The position numbers and the translations under genes were made by a program. From assembly GCF_032854445.1 (NCBI RefSeq), contig NC_088305.1, positions 689,001-753,000 of the forward strand: DNA of 64,000 nucleotides, read 5' to 3'. Under the pieces are notes generated by a model, which was not told the origin of the DNA, did no database searches, and saw only the letters and a program-made list of their open reading frames with translations. Shown in pieces: positions 1 through 13,000 of the stretch (position 1 is its first letter; each line of letters begins with the position of its first letter). The stretch is from Liolophura sinensis. Lineage: Eukaryota; Mollusca; Polyplacophora; Chitonida; Chitonidae.

Positions 1-255
1 CTAGATAAGACAAAGAAGTAGTCGATAGAAAAGGGAAACTAAAAAGATGTCCGGAAAACGTTGTTACTTACTTTTTCATTTGTAGCTGAGTTAATGCGAG
101 AATAATTACGTATTATTAAAGTATTAAGCAGAAGAAAGGTAAAATTTCCCTTATATGAAAATGTGACGATGTACCCTTTTCAAAAGAATGGTTCTTTCTT
201 AATAATGGTGAGTTGTTTGAGAAGATGTGGGTAAAATTGCTGTTCTATTTGACAG

Positions 256-1020
256 GAGATTGACGGTACGGAGAATCTGGTATTCCCGCCTGAAGTTACA
301 GCACAACGCATCAGAGTGATCGTTACAGAGAAGGTTGACCCTGAGTCTCCTGTGAACTTCAAACTTGATGTCCGCGCCTGCTTTAAGACTAGTAGGTTTC
401 TGAAGGAATCTAAGCAATAATTGTACATAAGAAGCACTAAATTGTGCAACAACAAATACAAGGGGCTTTAGTGGCTCAGGTGGTTAGCGTGGCAGCTGAG
501 TGAAACGACCATGGAGCCTGTTATCTATGTGGTCGCAGTAAGTTTATGTCCAGCTCGTGCTGGATCCGGTGGTACGGTAAAAGGTGTTTCAGCACCCTGC
601 GGATGGTAGAAGTTTCCCCTGGACTCTGCCCGGTTTCCTCCCAAGATCATAGTAGCAGACGTCGTTCAAGTAAAACATTTTTGAGAACGGCGGAAGAGAC
701 CACAACAATAAATAAATGAATAAAGCCGATTCTTATAGAAATACCTACTACGGTTTTTATATGTTAGACATTTTATTTTGTTAACATTCAACACTACTTA
801 ACTGAAGTGTGGTCGCAACGCAATATTACTGACAGCTGAATGTTTTGTTAGATGCTGTACCATTGAATAAGTGTTGGTCCGCCTAGAACTTCTTATATTA
901 TTGACGTTACAGCCACAACAACACCAAGGATTACACCAGTCACCAGTGTACAACTTCCTCCGGGAACACCAAGTGTGATTTTGCCACCTGGTACACCATC
1001 GGTAGTACAGCCACCTATAG
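256..1020 (+). CDS. Array unit 0: exons B and C (exon A outside window)
   Basis: Exon B is 256-391 (acceptor gacag, donor gtaggt, phase 0 to 1) and encodes a segment from EIDGTENLVFPPEV to DVRACFKT. Exon C is 913-1020 (acceptor gttacag, donor gtatga, phase 1 to 1) and encodes a TTTTPRITP...GTPSVVQPPI linker of 36 codons. The partner exon A would end about 58 bp left of the window. Confidence 0.85.
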
Positions 1021-4000
1021 GTATGAAGAATTAGTTATACGTAAAGAGATAATGTCAATCGGTCTGCAAAACAATTATCTTTTCCATTAATTTATTTCTT
1101 GGTTTTTAAGTGATGTAAAATTGAGAACAACCTGCTTTGGAAGAAAGCACGTGAAAAACTGTGTTTTTCTGAGCGCTGCGGTTTGGATATATATGTAATA
1201 CCCGTATATGCCTTTGCCTATTTTGCAGCTACCACGCCGACTGTGTGTCAGATTGTTGACGGCATGGCGGACCCAACTGTCATACCAGATAAGAGCATTT
1301 CCACAAACGACGATAAGACAGATGTTACCAAGCTGAGACCGACGAGTAAAGTACCGTACACAAGCAGTGTTGCCAGACCAAGTGTAATCGTAACACTGTC
1401 ACCGACGAGTGAGGTGACCTTGGGAAGTGTTAGCCTGTTGCCAAAATCTCCTGAGAGTAATATCAAGAAGTTTACTGTGGAAATTCAGCCGCTGGGATCT
1501 GAAGAATTTACGGCATACGAAGGACCAGAATCGCCACTGAAGGTAAAACTACATGCACCTACAGCATTAATGATAATTACGAAATGTATTATGCAAATTT
1601 CTAGATAAGACAAAGAAGTTGTCGATAGAAAAGGGAAACTAAAAAGATGTCCGGAAAACGTTGTTGCGTACTTTTTCATTTGTAGCTGAGTTAATGCGAG
1701 AATAATTACGTATTATTAAAGTATTAAGCAGAAGAAAGTTAAAATTTCCCTTATATGAAAATGTGACGATGTACCCTTTTCAAAAGAATGGTTCTTTCTT
1801 AATAATGGTGAGTTGTTTGAGAAGATGTGGGTAAAATTGCTGTTCTATTTGACAGGAGATTGACGGTACGGAGAATCTGGTATTCCCGCCTGAAGTTACA
1901 GCACAACGCATCAGAGTGATCGTTACAGAGAAGGTTGACCCTGAGTCTCCTGTGAACTTCAAACTTGATGTCCGCGCCTGCTTTAAGACTAGTAGGTTTC
2001 TGAAGGAATCTAAGCAATAATTGTACATAAGAAGCACTAAATTGTGCAACAACAAATACAAGGGGCTTTAGTGGCTCAGGTGGTTAGCGTGGCAGCTGAG
2101 TGAAACGACCATGGAGCCTGTTATCTATGTGGTCGCAGTAAGTTTATGTCCAGCTCGTGCTGGATCCGGTGGTACGGTAAAAGGTGTTTCAGCACCCTGC
2201 GGATGGTAGAAGTTTCCCCTAGACTCTGTCCGGTTTCCTCCCAAGATAATAGTAGCAGACGTCGTATAAGTAAAACATTTTTGAGAACGGCGGAAGAGAC
2301 CACAACAATAAATAAATGAATTAAGCGGATTCTTGTAGAACTACCTACTACGGTTTTTATACGTTAGACATTTTATTTTGTTAACATTCAACACTACTTA
2401 ACTGAAGTGTGGTCGCAACGCAATATTACTGACAGCTTAAACATTTGTTAGATGCTGTACCATTGAATAAGTTTTGGTCCGCCTAGAACTTCTTATATTA
2501 TTGACGTTACAGCCACAACAACACCAAGGATTACACCAGTCACCAGTGTACAACTTCCTCCGGGAACACCAAGTGTGATTTTGCCACCTGGTACACCATC
2601 AGTAGTACAGCCACCTATAGGTATGAAGAATTAGTCATATGTAAAGAGATAATGTCAAACGATCTGCAAAACAATTATCTTTTCCATTAATTTCTTTCTT
2701 GGTTTTTAAGTGATGTAAAATTGAGAACAACCTACTTTGGGAGAAAGCGCGTGAAAAACTGTGTTTTTCTGAGCGCTGCGGTTTGGATATATATGTAATA
2801 CCCGTATATGCCTTTGCCTATTTTGCAGCTACCACGCCGACTGTGTGTCAGATTGTTGACGGCATGGCGGACCCAACTGTCATACCAGATGAGAGCATTT
2901 CCACAAACGACGATAAGACAGATGTTACCAAGCTGAGACCGACGAATAAAGTACCGTACACAAGCAGTGTTGCCAGACCAAGTGTAATCGTAACACTGTC
3001 ACCGACGAGTGAGGTGCCCTTGGGAAGTGTTAGCCTGTTGCCAAAATCTCCTGAGAGTAATATCAAAAAGTTTACTGTGGAAATTCAGCCGCTGGGATCT
3101 GAAGAATTTACGGCATACGAAGGACCAGAATCGCCACTGAAGGTAAAACTACATGCACCTACAGCATTAATGATAATTACGAAATGTATTATGCAAATTT
3201 CTAGATAAGACAAAGAAGTAGTCGATAGAAAAGGGAAACTAAAAAGATGTCCGGAAAACGTTGTTACTTACTTTTTCATTTGTAGCTGAGTTAATGCGAG
3301 AATAATTACGTATTATTAAAGTATTAAGCAGAAGAAAGGTAAATTTTCCCTTATATGAAAATGTGACGATGTACCCTTTTCAAAAGAATGGTTCTTATTT
3401 AATAATGGTGAGTTGTTTGAGAAGATGTGGGTAAAATTGCTGTTCTATTTGACAGGAGATTGACGGTACGGAGAATCTGGTATTCCCGCCTGAAGTTACA
3501 GCACAACGCATCAGAGTGATCGTTACAGAGAAGGTTGACCCTGAGTCTCCTGTGAACTTCAAACTTGATGTCCGCGCCTGCTTTAAGACTAGTAGGTTTC
3601 TGAAGGAATCTAAGCAATAATTGTACATAAGAAGCACTAAATTGTGCAACAACAAATACAAGGGGCTTTAGTGGCTCAGGTGGTTAGCGTGGCAGCTGAG
3701 TGAAACGACCATGGAGCCTGTTATCTATGTGGTCGCAGTAAGTTTATGTCCAGCTCGTGCTGGATCCGGTGGTACGGTAAAAGGTGTTTCAGCACCCTGC
3801 GGATGGTAGAAGTTTACCCTGGACTCTGCCCGGTTTCCTCCCAAGATCATAGTAGCAGACGTCGTATAAGTAAAACATTTTTGAGAACGGCGGAAGAGAC
3901 CACAACAATAAATAAATGAATAAAGCCGATTCTTGTAGAAATACCTACTACGGTTTTTATATGTTAGACATTTTATTTTGTTAACATTCAACACTACTTA

Positions 4001-7000
4001 ACTGAAGTGTGGTCGCAACGCAATATTACTGACAGCTTAAACATTTGTTAGATGCTGTACCATTGAATAAGTTTTGGTCCGCCTAGAACTTCTTATATTA
4101 TTGACGTTACAGCCACAACAACACCAAGGATTACACCAGTCACCAGTGTACAACTTCCTCCGGGAACACCAAGTGTGATTTTGCCACCTGGTACACCATC
4201 AGTAGTACAGCCACCTATAGGTATGAAGAATTAGTCATATGTAAAGAGATAATGTCAAACGATCTGCAAAACAATTATCTTTTCCATTAATTTCTTTCTT
4301 GGTTTTTAAGTGATGTAAAATTGAGAACAACCTACTTTGGGAGAAAGCGCGTGAAAAACTGTGTTTTTCTGAGCGCTGCGGTTTGGATATATATGTAATA
4401 CCCGTATATGCCTTTGCCTATTTTGCAGCTACCACGCCGACTGTGTGTCAGATTGTTGACGGCATGGCGGACCCAACTGTCATACCAGATGAGAGCATTT
4501 CCACAAACGACGATAAGACAGATGTTACCAAGCTGAGACCGACGAATAAAGTACCGTACACAAGCAGTGTTGCCAGACCAAGTGTAATCGTAACACTGTC
4601 ACCGACGAGTGAGGTGCCCTTGGGAAGTGTTAGCCTGTTGCCAAAATCTCCTGAGAGTAATATCAAAAAGTTTACTGTGGAAATTCAGCCGCTGGGATCT
4701 GAAGAATTTACGGCATACGAAGGACCAGAATCGCCACTGAAGGTAAAACTACATGCACCTACAGCATTAATGATAATTACGAAATGTATTATGCAAATTT
4801 CTAGATAAGACAAAGAAGTAGTCGATAGAAAAGGGAAACTAAAAAGATGTCCGGAAAACGTTGTTACTTACTTTTTCATTTGTAGCTGAGTTAATGCGAG
4901 AATAATTACGTATTATTAAAGTATTAAGCAGAAGAAAGGTAAATTTTCCCTTATATGAAAATGTGACGATGTACCCTTTTCAAAAGAATGGTTCTTTCTT
5001 AATAATGGTGAGTTGTTTGAGAAGATGTGGGTAAAATTGCTGTTCTATTTGACAGGAGATTGACGGTACGGAGAATCTGGTATTCCCGCCTGAAGTTACA
5101 GCACAACGCATCAGAGTGATCGTTACAGAGAAGGTTGACCCTGAGTCTCCTGTGAACTTCAAACTTGATGTCCGCGCCTGCTTTAAGACTAGTAGGTTTC
5201 TGAAGGAATCTAAGCAATAATTGTACATAAGAAGCACTAAATTGTGCAACAACAAATACAAGGGGCTTTAGTGGCTCAGGTGGTTAGCGTGGCAGCTGAG
5301 TGAAACGACCATGGAGCCTGTTATCTATGTGGTCGCAGTAAGTTTATGTCCAGCTCGTGCTGGATCCGGTGGTACGGTAAAAGGTGTTTCAGCACCCTGC
5401 GGATGGTAGAAGTTTCCCCTGGACTCTGCCCGGTTTCCTCCCAAGATCATAGTAGCAGACGTCGTATAAGTAAAACATTTTTGAGAACGGCGGAAGAGAC
5501 CACAACAATAAATAAATGAATAAAGCCGATTCTTGTAGAAATACCTACTACGGTTTTTATATGTTAGACATTTTATTTTGTTAACATTCAACACTACTTA
5601 ACTGAAGTGTGGTCGCAACGCAATATTACTGACAGCTGAATGTTTTGTTAGATGCTGTACCATTGAATAAGTGTTGGTCCGCCTAGAACTTCTTATATTA
5701 TTGACGTTACAGCCACAACAACACCAAGGATTACACCAGTCACCAGTGTACAACTTCCTCCGGGAACACCAAGTGTGATTTTGCCACCTGGTACACCATC
5801 GGTAGTACAGCCACCTATAGGTATGAAGAATTAGTTATACGTAAAGAGATAATGTCAATCGGTCTGCAAAACAATTATCTTTTCCATTAATTTATTTCTT
5901 GGTTTTTAAGTGATGTAAAATTGAGAACAACCTGCTTTGGAAGAAAGCACGTGAAAAACTGCGTTTTTCTGAGCGCTGCGGTTTGGATATATATGTAATA
6001 CCCGTATATGCCTTTGCCTATTTTGCAGCTACCACGCCGACTGTGTGTCAGATTGTTGACGGCATGGCGGACCCAACTGTCATACCAGATAAGAGCATTT
6101 CCACAAACGACGATAAGACAGATGTTACCAAGCTGAGACCGACGAGTAAAGTACCGTACACAAGCAGTGTTGCCAGACCAAGTGTAATCGTAACACTGTC
6201 ACCGACGAGTGAGGTGACCTTGGGAAGTGTTAGCCTGTTGCCAAAATCTCCTGAGAGTAATATCAAGAAGTTTACTGTGGAAATTCAGCCGCTGGGATCT
6301 GAAGAATTTACGGCATACGAAGGACCAGAATCGCCACTGAAGGTAAAACTACATGCACCTACAGCATTAATGATAATTACGAAATGTATTATGCAAATTT
6401 CTAGATAAGACAAAGAAGTAGTCGATAGAAAAGGGAAACTAAAAAGATGTCCGGAAAACGTTGTTGCGTACTTTTTCATTTGTAGCTGAGTTAATGCGAG
6501 AATAATTACGTATTATTAAAGTATTAAGCAGAAGAAAGGTAAAATTTCCCTTATATGAAAATGTGACGATGTACCCTTTTCAAAAGAATGGTTCGTTCTT
6601 AATAATGGTGAGTTGTTTGAGAAGAAGTGGGTAAAATTGCTGTGCTACTTGACAGGAGATTGACGGTACAGAGAGTCTGGTATTCCCGCCTGAAGTTACA
6701 GCACAACGCATCAGAGTGATCGTTACAGAGAAGGTTGACCCTGAGTCTCCTGTGAACTTCAAACTTGATGTCCGCGCCTGCTTTAAGACTAGTAGGTTTC
6801 TGAAGGAATCTAAGCAATAATTGTACATAAGAAGCACTAAATTGTGCAACAACAAATACAAGGGGCTTTAGTGGCTCAGGTGGTTAGCGTGGCAGCTGAG
6901 TGAAACGACCATGGAGACTGTTACCTATGTGGTCGCAGTAAGTTTATTTCCAGCTCGTGCTGGATCCGGTGGTACGGTAAAAGGTGTTTCAGCACCCTGC

Positions 7001-10000
7001 GGATGGTGGAAGTTTCCCCTAGACTCTGCCCGGTTTCCTCCCAAGATAATAGTAGCAGACGTCGTATAAGTAAAACATTTTTGAGAACGGCGGAAGAGAC
7101 CACAACAATAAATAAATGAATTAAGCCGATTCTTGTAGAAATACCTACTAAGGTTTTTATACGGTAGACATTTTATTTTGTTAACATTCAACACTACTTA
7201 ACTGAAGTGTGGTCGCAACGCAATATTACTGACAGCTTAAACATTTGTTAGATGCTGTACCATTGAATAAGTTTTGGTCCGCCTAGAACTTCTTATATTA
7301 TTGACGTTACAGCCACAACAACACCAAGGATTACACCAGTCACCAGTGTACAACTTCCTCCGGGAACACCAAGTGTGATTTTGCCACCTGGTACACCATC
7401 AGTAGTACAGCCACCTATAGGTATGAAGAATTAGTTATACGTAAAGAGATAATGTCAAACGGTCTGCAAAACAATTATCTTTTCCATTAATGTATTTCTT
7501 GGTTTTTAAGTGATGTAAAATTGAGAACAACCTGCTTTGGAAGAAAGCACGTGAAAAACTGCGTTTTTCTGAGCGCTGCGGTTTGGATATATATGTAATA
7601 CCCGTATATGCCTTTGCCTATTTTGCAGCTACCACGCGGACTGTGTGTCAGATTGTTGACGGCATGGCGGACCCAACTGTCATACCAGATGAGAGCATTT
7701 CCACAAACGACGATAAGACAGATGTTACCAAGCTGAGACCGACGAGTAAAGTACCGTACACAAGCAGTGTTGCCAGACCAAGTGTAATCGTAACACTGTC
7801 ACCGACGAGTGAGGTGACCTTGGGAAGTGTTAGCCTGTTGCCAAAATCTCCTGAGAGTAATATCAAAAAGTTTACTGTGGAAATTCAGCCGCTGGGATCT
7901 GAAGAATTTACGGCATACGAAGGACCAGAATCGCCACTGAAGGTAAAACTACATGCACCTACAGCATTAATGATAATTACGAAATGTATTATGCAAATTT
8001 CTAGATAAGACAAAGAAGTAGTCGATAGAAAAGGGAAACTAAAAAGATGTCCGGAAAATGTTGTTGCGTACTTTTTCATTTGTAGCTGAGTTAATGCGAG
8101 AATAATTACGTATTATTAAAGTATTAAGCAGAAGAAAGGTAAAATTTCCCTTATATGAAAATGTGACGATGTACCCTTATCAAAAGAATGGTTCTTTCTT
8201 AATAATGGTGAGTTGTTTGAGAAGATGTGGGTAAAATTGCTGTTCTATTTGACAGGAGATTGACGGTACGGAGAATCTGGTATTCCCGCCTGAAGTTACA
8301 GCACAAACGCATCAGAGTGATCGTTACAGAGAAGGTTGACCCTGAGTCTCCTGTGAACTTCAAACTTGATGTCCGCGCCTGCTTTAAGACTAGTAGGTTT
8401 CTGAAGGAATCTAAGCAATAATTGTACATAAGAAGCACTAAATTGTGCAACAACAAATACAAGGGGCTTTAGTGGCTCAGGTGGTTAGCGTGGCAGCTGA
8501 GTGAAACGACCATGGAGCCTGTTATCTATGTGGTCGCAGTAAGTTTATGTCCAGCTCGTGCTGGATCCGGTGGTACGGTAAAAGGTGTTTCAGCACCCTG
8601 CGGATGGTAGAAGTTTCCCCTAGACTCTGTCCGGTTTCCTCCCAAGATAATAGTAGCAGACGTCGTATAAGTAAAACATTTTTGAGAACGGCGGAAGAGA
8701 CCACAACAATAAATAAATGAATAAAGCCGATTTTTGTAGAAATACCTACTAAGGCTTTTATACGGTAGACATTTTATCTTGTTAACATTCAACACTACTT
8801 AACTGAAGTGTGGTCGCAACGCAATATTACTGACAGCTTAAACTTTTGTTAGATGCTGTACCATTGAATAAGTGTTGGTCCGCCTAGAACTTCTTATATT
8901 ATTGACGTTACAGCCACAACAACACCAAGGATTACACCAGTCACCAGTGTACAACTTCCTCCGGGAACACCAAGTGTGATTTTGCCACCTGGTACACCAT
9001 CAGTACTACAGCCACCTGCCCCTCCAAGTGTGGTACCACCACCGTTGACACCTAGCGTCAAACCTCCAATGGGTACACCGAGTGTGATTTTGCCACCTGG
9101 TACACCATCAGTAGTACAGCCACCTATAGGTATGAAGAATTAGTCATATGTAAAGAGATAATGTCAAACGATCTGCGAAACAATTATCTTTTCCATTAAT
9201 TTCTTTCTTGGTTTTTAAGTGATGTAAAATTGAGAACAACCTGCTTTGGAAGAAAGCACGTAAAAAACTGTGTTTTTCTGAGCGCTGCGGTTTGGATATA
9301 TATGTAATACCCGTATATGCCTTTGCCTATTTTGCAGCTACCACGCCGACTGTGTGTCAGATTGTTGACGGCATGGCGGACCCAACTGTCATACCAGATG
9401 AGAGCATTTCCACAAACGACGATAAGACAGATGTTACCAAGCTGAGACCGACGAGTAAAGTACCGTACACAAGCAGTGTTGCCAGACCAAGTGTAATCGT
9501 AACACTGTCACCGACGAGTGAGGTGACCTTGGGAAGTGTTAGCCTGTTGCCAAAATCTCCTGAGAGTAATATCAAAAAGTTTACTGTGGAAATTCAGCCG
9601 CTGGGATCTGAAGAATTTACGGCATACGAAGGACCAGAATCGCCACTGAAGGTAAAATTACATGCACCTACAGCGTTAATGATAATTACGAAACGTATTA
9701 TGCAAATTTCTAGAAAAGACAAAAGAAGTAGTCGATAGAAAAGGGAAACTAAAAAGATGTCCGGAAAACGTTGTTGCGTACTTTTTCATTTGTAGCTGAG
9801 TTAATGCGAGAATAATTACGTATTATTAAAGTATTAAGCAGAAGAAAGGTAAAATTTCCCTTATATGAAAATGTGACGATGTACCCTTTTCAAAAGAATG
9901 GTTCTTTCTTAATAATGGTGAGTTGTTTGAGAAGATGTGGGTAAAATTGCTGTTCTATTTGACAGGAGATTGACGGTACGGAGAATCTGGTATTCCCGCC

Positions 10001-13000
10001 TGAAGTTACAGCACAACGCATCAGAGTGATCGTTACAGAGAAGGTTGACCCTGAGTCTCCTGTGAACTTCAAACTTGATGTCCGCGCCTGCTTTAAGACT
10101 AGTAGGTTTCTGAAGGAATCTAAGCAATAATTGTACATAAGAAGCACTAAATTGTGCAACAACAAATACAAGGGGCTTTAGTGGCTCAGGTGGTTAGCGT
10201 GGCAGCTGAGTGAAACGACCATGGAGCCTGTTATCTATGTGGTCGCAGTAAGTTAATGTCCAGCTCGTGCTGGATCCGGTGGTACGGTAAAAGGTGTTTC
10301 AGCACCCTGCGGATGGTAGAAGTTTCCCCTGGACTCTGCCCGGTTTCCTCCCAAGATCATAGTAGCAGACGTCGTATAAGTAAAACATTTTTGAGAACGG
10401 CGGAAGAGACCACAACAATAAATAAATGAATAAAGCCGATTCTTGTAGAAATACCTACTACGGTTTTTATATGTTAGACATTTTATTTTGTTAACATTCA
10501 ACACTACTTAACTGAAGTGTGGTCGCAACGCAATATTACTGACAGCTGAATGTTTTGTTAGATGCTGTACCATTGAATAAGTGTTGGTCCGCCTAGAACT
10601 TCTTATATTATTGACGTTACAGCCACAACAACACCAAGGATTACACCAGTCACCAGTGTACAACTTCCTCCGGGAACACCAAGTGTGATTTTGCCACCTG
10701 GTACACCATCGGTAGTACAGCCACCTATAGGTATGAAGAATTAGTTATACGTAAAGAGATAATGTCAATCGGTCTGCAAAACAATTATCTTTTCCATTAA
10801 TTTATTTCTTGGTTTTTAAGTGATGTAAAATTGAGAACAACCTGCTTTGGAAGAAAGCACGTGAAAAACTGTGTTTTTCTGAGCGCTGCGGTTTGGATAT
10901 ATATGTAATACCCGTATATGCCTTTGCCTATTTTGCAGCTACCACGCCGACTGTGTGTCAGATTGTTGACGGCATGGCGGACCCAACTGTCATACCAGAT
11001 AAGAGCATTTCCACAAACGACGATAAGACAGATGTTACCAAGCTGAGACCGACGAGTAAAGTACCGTACACAAGCAGTGTTGCCAGACCAAGTGTAATCG
11101 TAACACTGTCACCGACGAGTGAGGTGACCTTGGGAAGTGTTAGCCTGTTGCCAAAATCTCCTGAGAGTAATATCAAGAAGTTTACTGTGGAAATTCAGCC
11201 GCTGGGATCTGAAGAATTTACGGCATACGAAGGACCAGAATCGCCACTGAAGGTAAAACTACATGCACCTACAGCATTAATGATAATTACGAAATGTATT
11301 ATGCAAATTTCTAGATAAGACAAAGAAGTAGTCGATAGAAAAGGGAAACTAAAAAGATGTCCGGAAAACGTTGTTGCGTACTTTTTCATTTGTAGCTGAG
11401 TTAATGCGAGAATAATTACGTATTATTAAAGTATTAAGCAGAAGAAAGTTAAAATTTCCCTTATATGAAAATGTGACGATGTACCCTTTTCAAAAGAATG
11501 GTTCTTTCTTAATAATGGTGAGTTGTTTGAGAAGATGTGGGTAAAATTGCTGTTCTATTTGACAGGAGATTGACGGTACGGAGAATCTGGTATTCCCGCC
11601 TGAAGTTACAGCACAACGCATCAGAGTGATCGTTACAGAGAAGGTTGACCCTGAGTCTCCTGTGAACTTCAAACTTGATGTCCGCGCCTGCTTTAAGACT
11701 AGTAGGTTTCTGAAGGAATCTAAGCAATAATTGTACATAAGAAGCACTAAATTGTGCAACAACAAATACAAGGGGCTTTAGTGGCTCAGGTGGTTAGCGT
11801 GGCAGCTGAGTGAAACGACCATGGAGCCTGTTATCTATGTGGTCGCAGTAAGTTTATGTCCAGCTCGTGCTGGATCCGGTGGTACGGTAAAAGGTGTTTC
11901 AGCACCCTGCGGATGGTAGAAGTTTCCCCTAGACTCTGTCCGGTTTCCTCCCAAGATAATAGTAGCAGACGTCGTATAAGTAAAACATTTTTGAGAACGG
12001 CGGAAGAGACCACAACAATAAATAAATGAATTAAGCGGATTCTTGTAGAACTACCTACTACGGTTTTTACACGTTAGACATTTTATTTTGTTAACATTCA
12101 ACACTACTTAACTGAAGTGTGGTCGCAACGCAATATTACTGACAGCTTAAACATTTGTTAGATGCTGTACCATTGAATAAGTTTTGGTCCGCCTAGAACT
12201 TCTTATATTATTGACGTTACAGCCACAACAACACCAAGGATTACACCAGTCACCAGTGTACAACTTCCTCCGGGAACACCAAGTGTGATTTTGCCACCTG
12301 GTACACCATCAGTAGTACAGCCACCTGCCCCTCCAAGTGTGGTACCACCACCGTTGACACCTAGCGTCAAACCTCCAATGGGTACACCGAGTGTGATTTT
12401 GCCACCTGGTACACCATCGGTAGTACAGCCACCTATAGGTATGAAGAATTAGTCATATGTAAAGAGATAATGTCAAACGATCTGCAAAACAATTATCTTT
12501 TCCATTAATTTCTTTCTTGGTTTTTAAGTGATGTTAAATTGAGAACAACCTGCTTTGGAAGAAAGCACGTGAAAAACTGTGTTTTTCTGAGCGCTGTGGT
12601 TTGGATATATATGTAATACCCGTATATGCCTTTGCCTATTTTGCAGCTACCACGCCGACTGTGTGTCAGATTGTTGACGGCATGGCGGACCCAACTGTCA
12701 TACCGGATGAGAGCATTTCCACAAACGACGATAAGACAGATGTTACCAAGCTGAGACCGACGAGTAAAGTACCGTACACAAGCAGTGTTGCCAGACCAAG
12801 TGTAATCGTAACACTGTCACCGACGAGTGAGGTGCCCTTGGGAAGTGTTAGCCTGTTGCCAAAATCTCCTGAGAGTAATATCAAGAAGTTTACTGTGGAA
12901 ATTCAGCCGCTGGGATCTGAAGAATTTACGGCATACGAAGGACCAGAATCGCCACTGAAGGTAAAATTACATGCACCTACAGCGTTAATGATAATTACGA

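Noticed and set aside
1183-1228. Translation start at the beginning of each exon A frame
   Set aside because: The apparent start codon is TTG in intron sequence upstream of the ttttgcag acceptor. Exon A begins at 1229 and continues a split codon from exon C.
180-2303. Reverse-strand open frames of 60-93 codons repeated in each cassette
   Set aside because: They are antisense to exons A and B and the SINE. The + strand exons have matching phases, splice sites and cysteine patterns, which the antisense frames lack.
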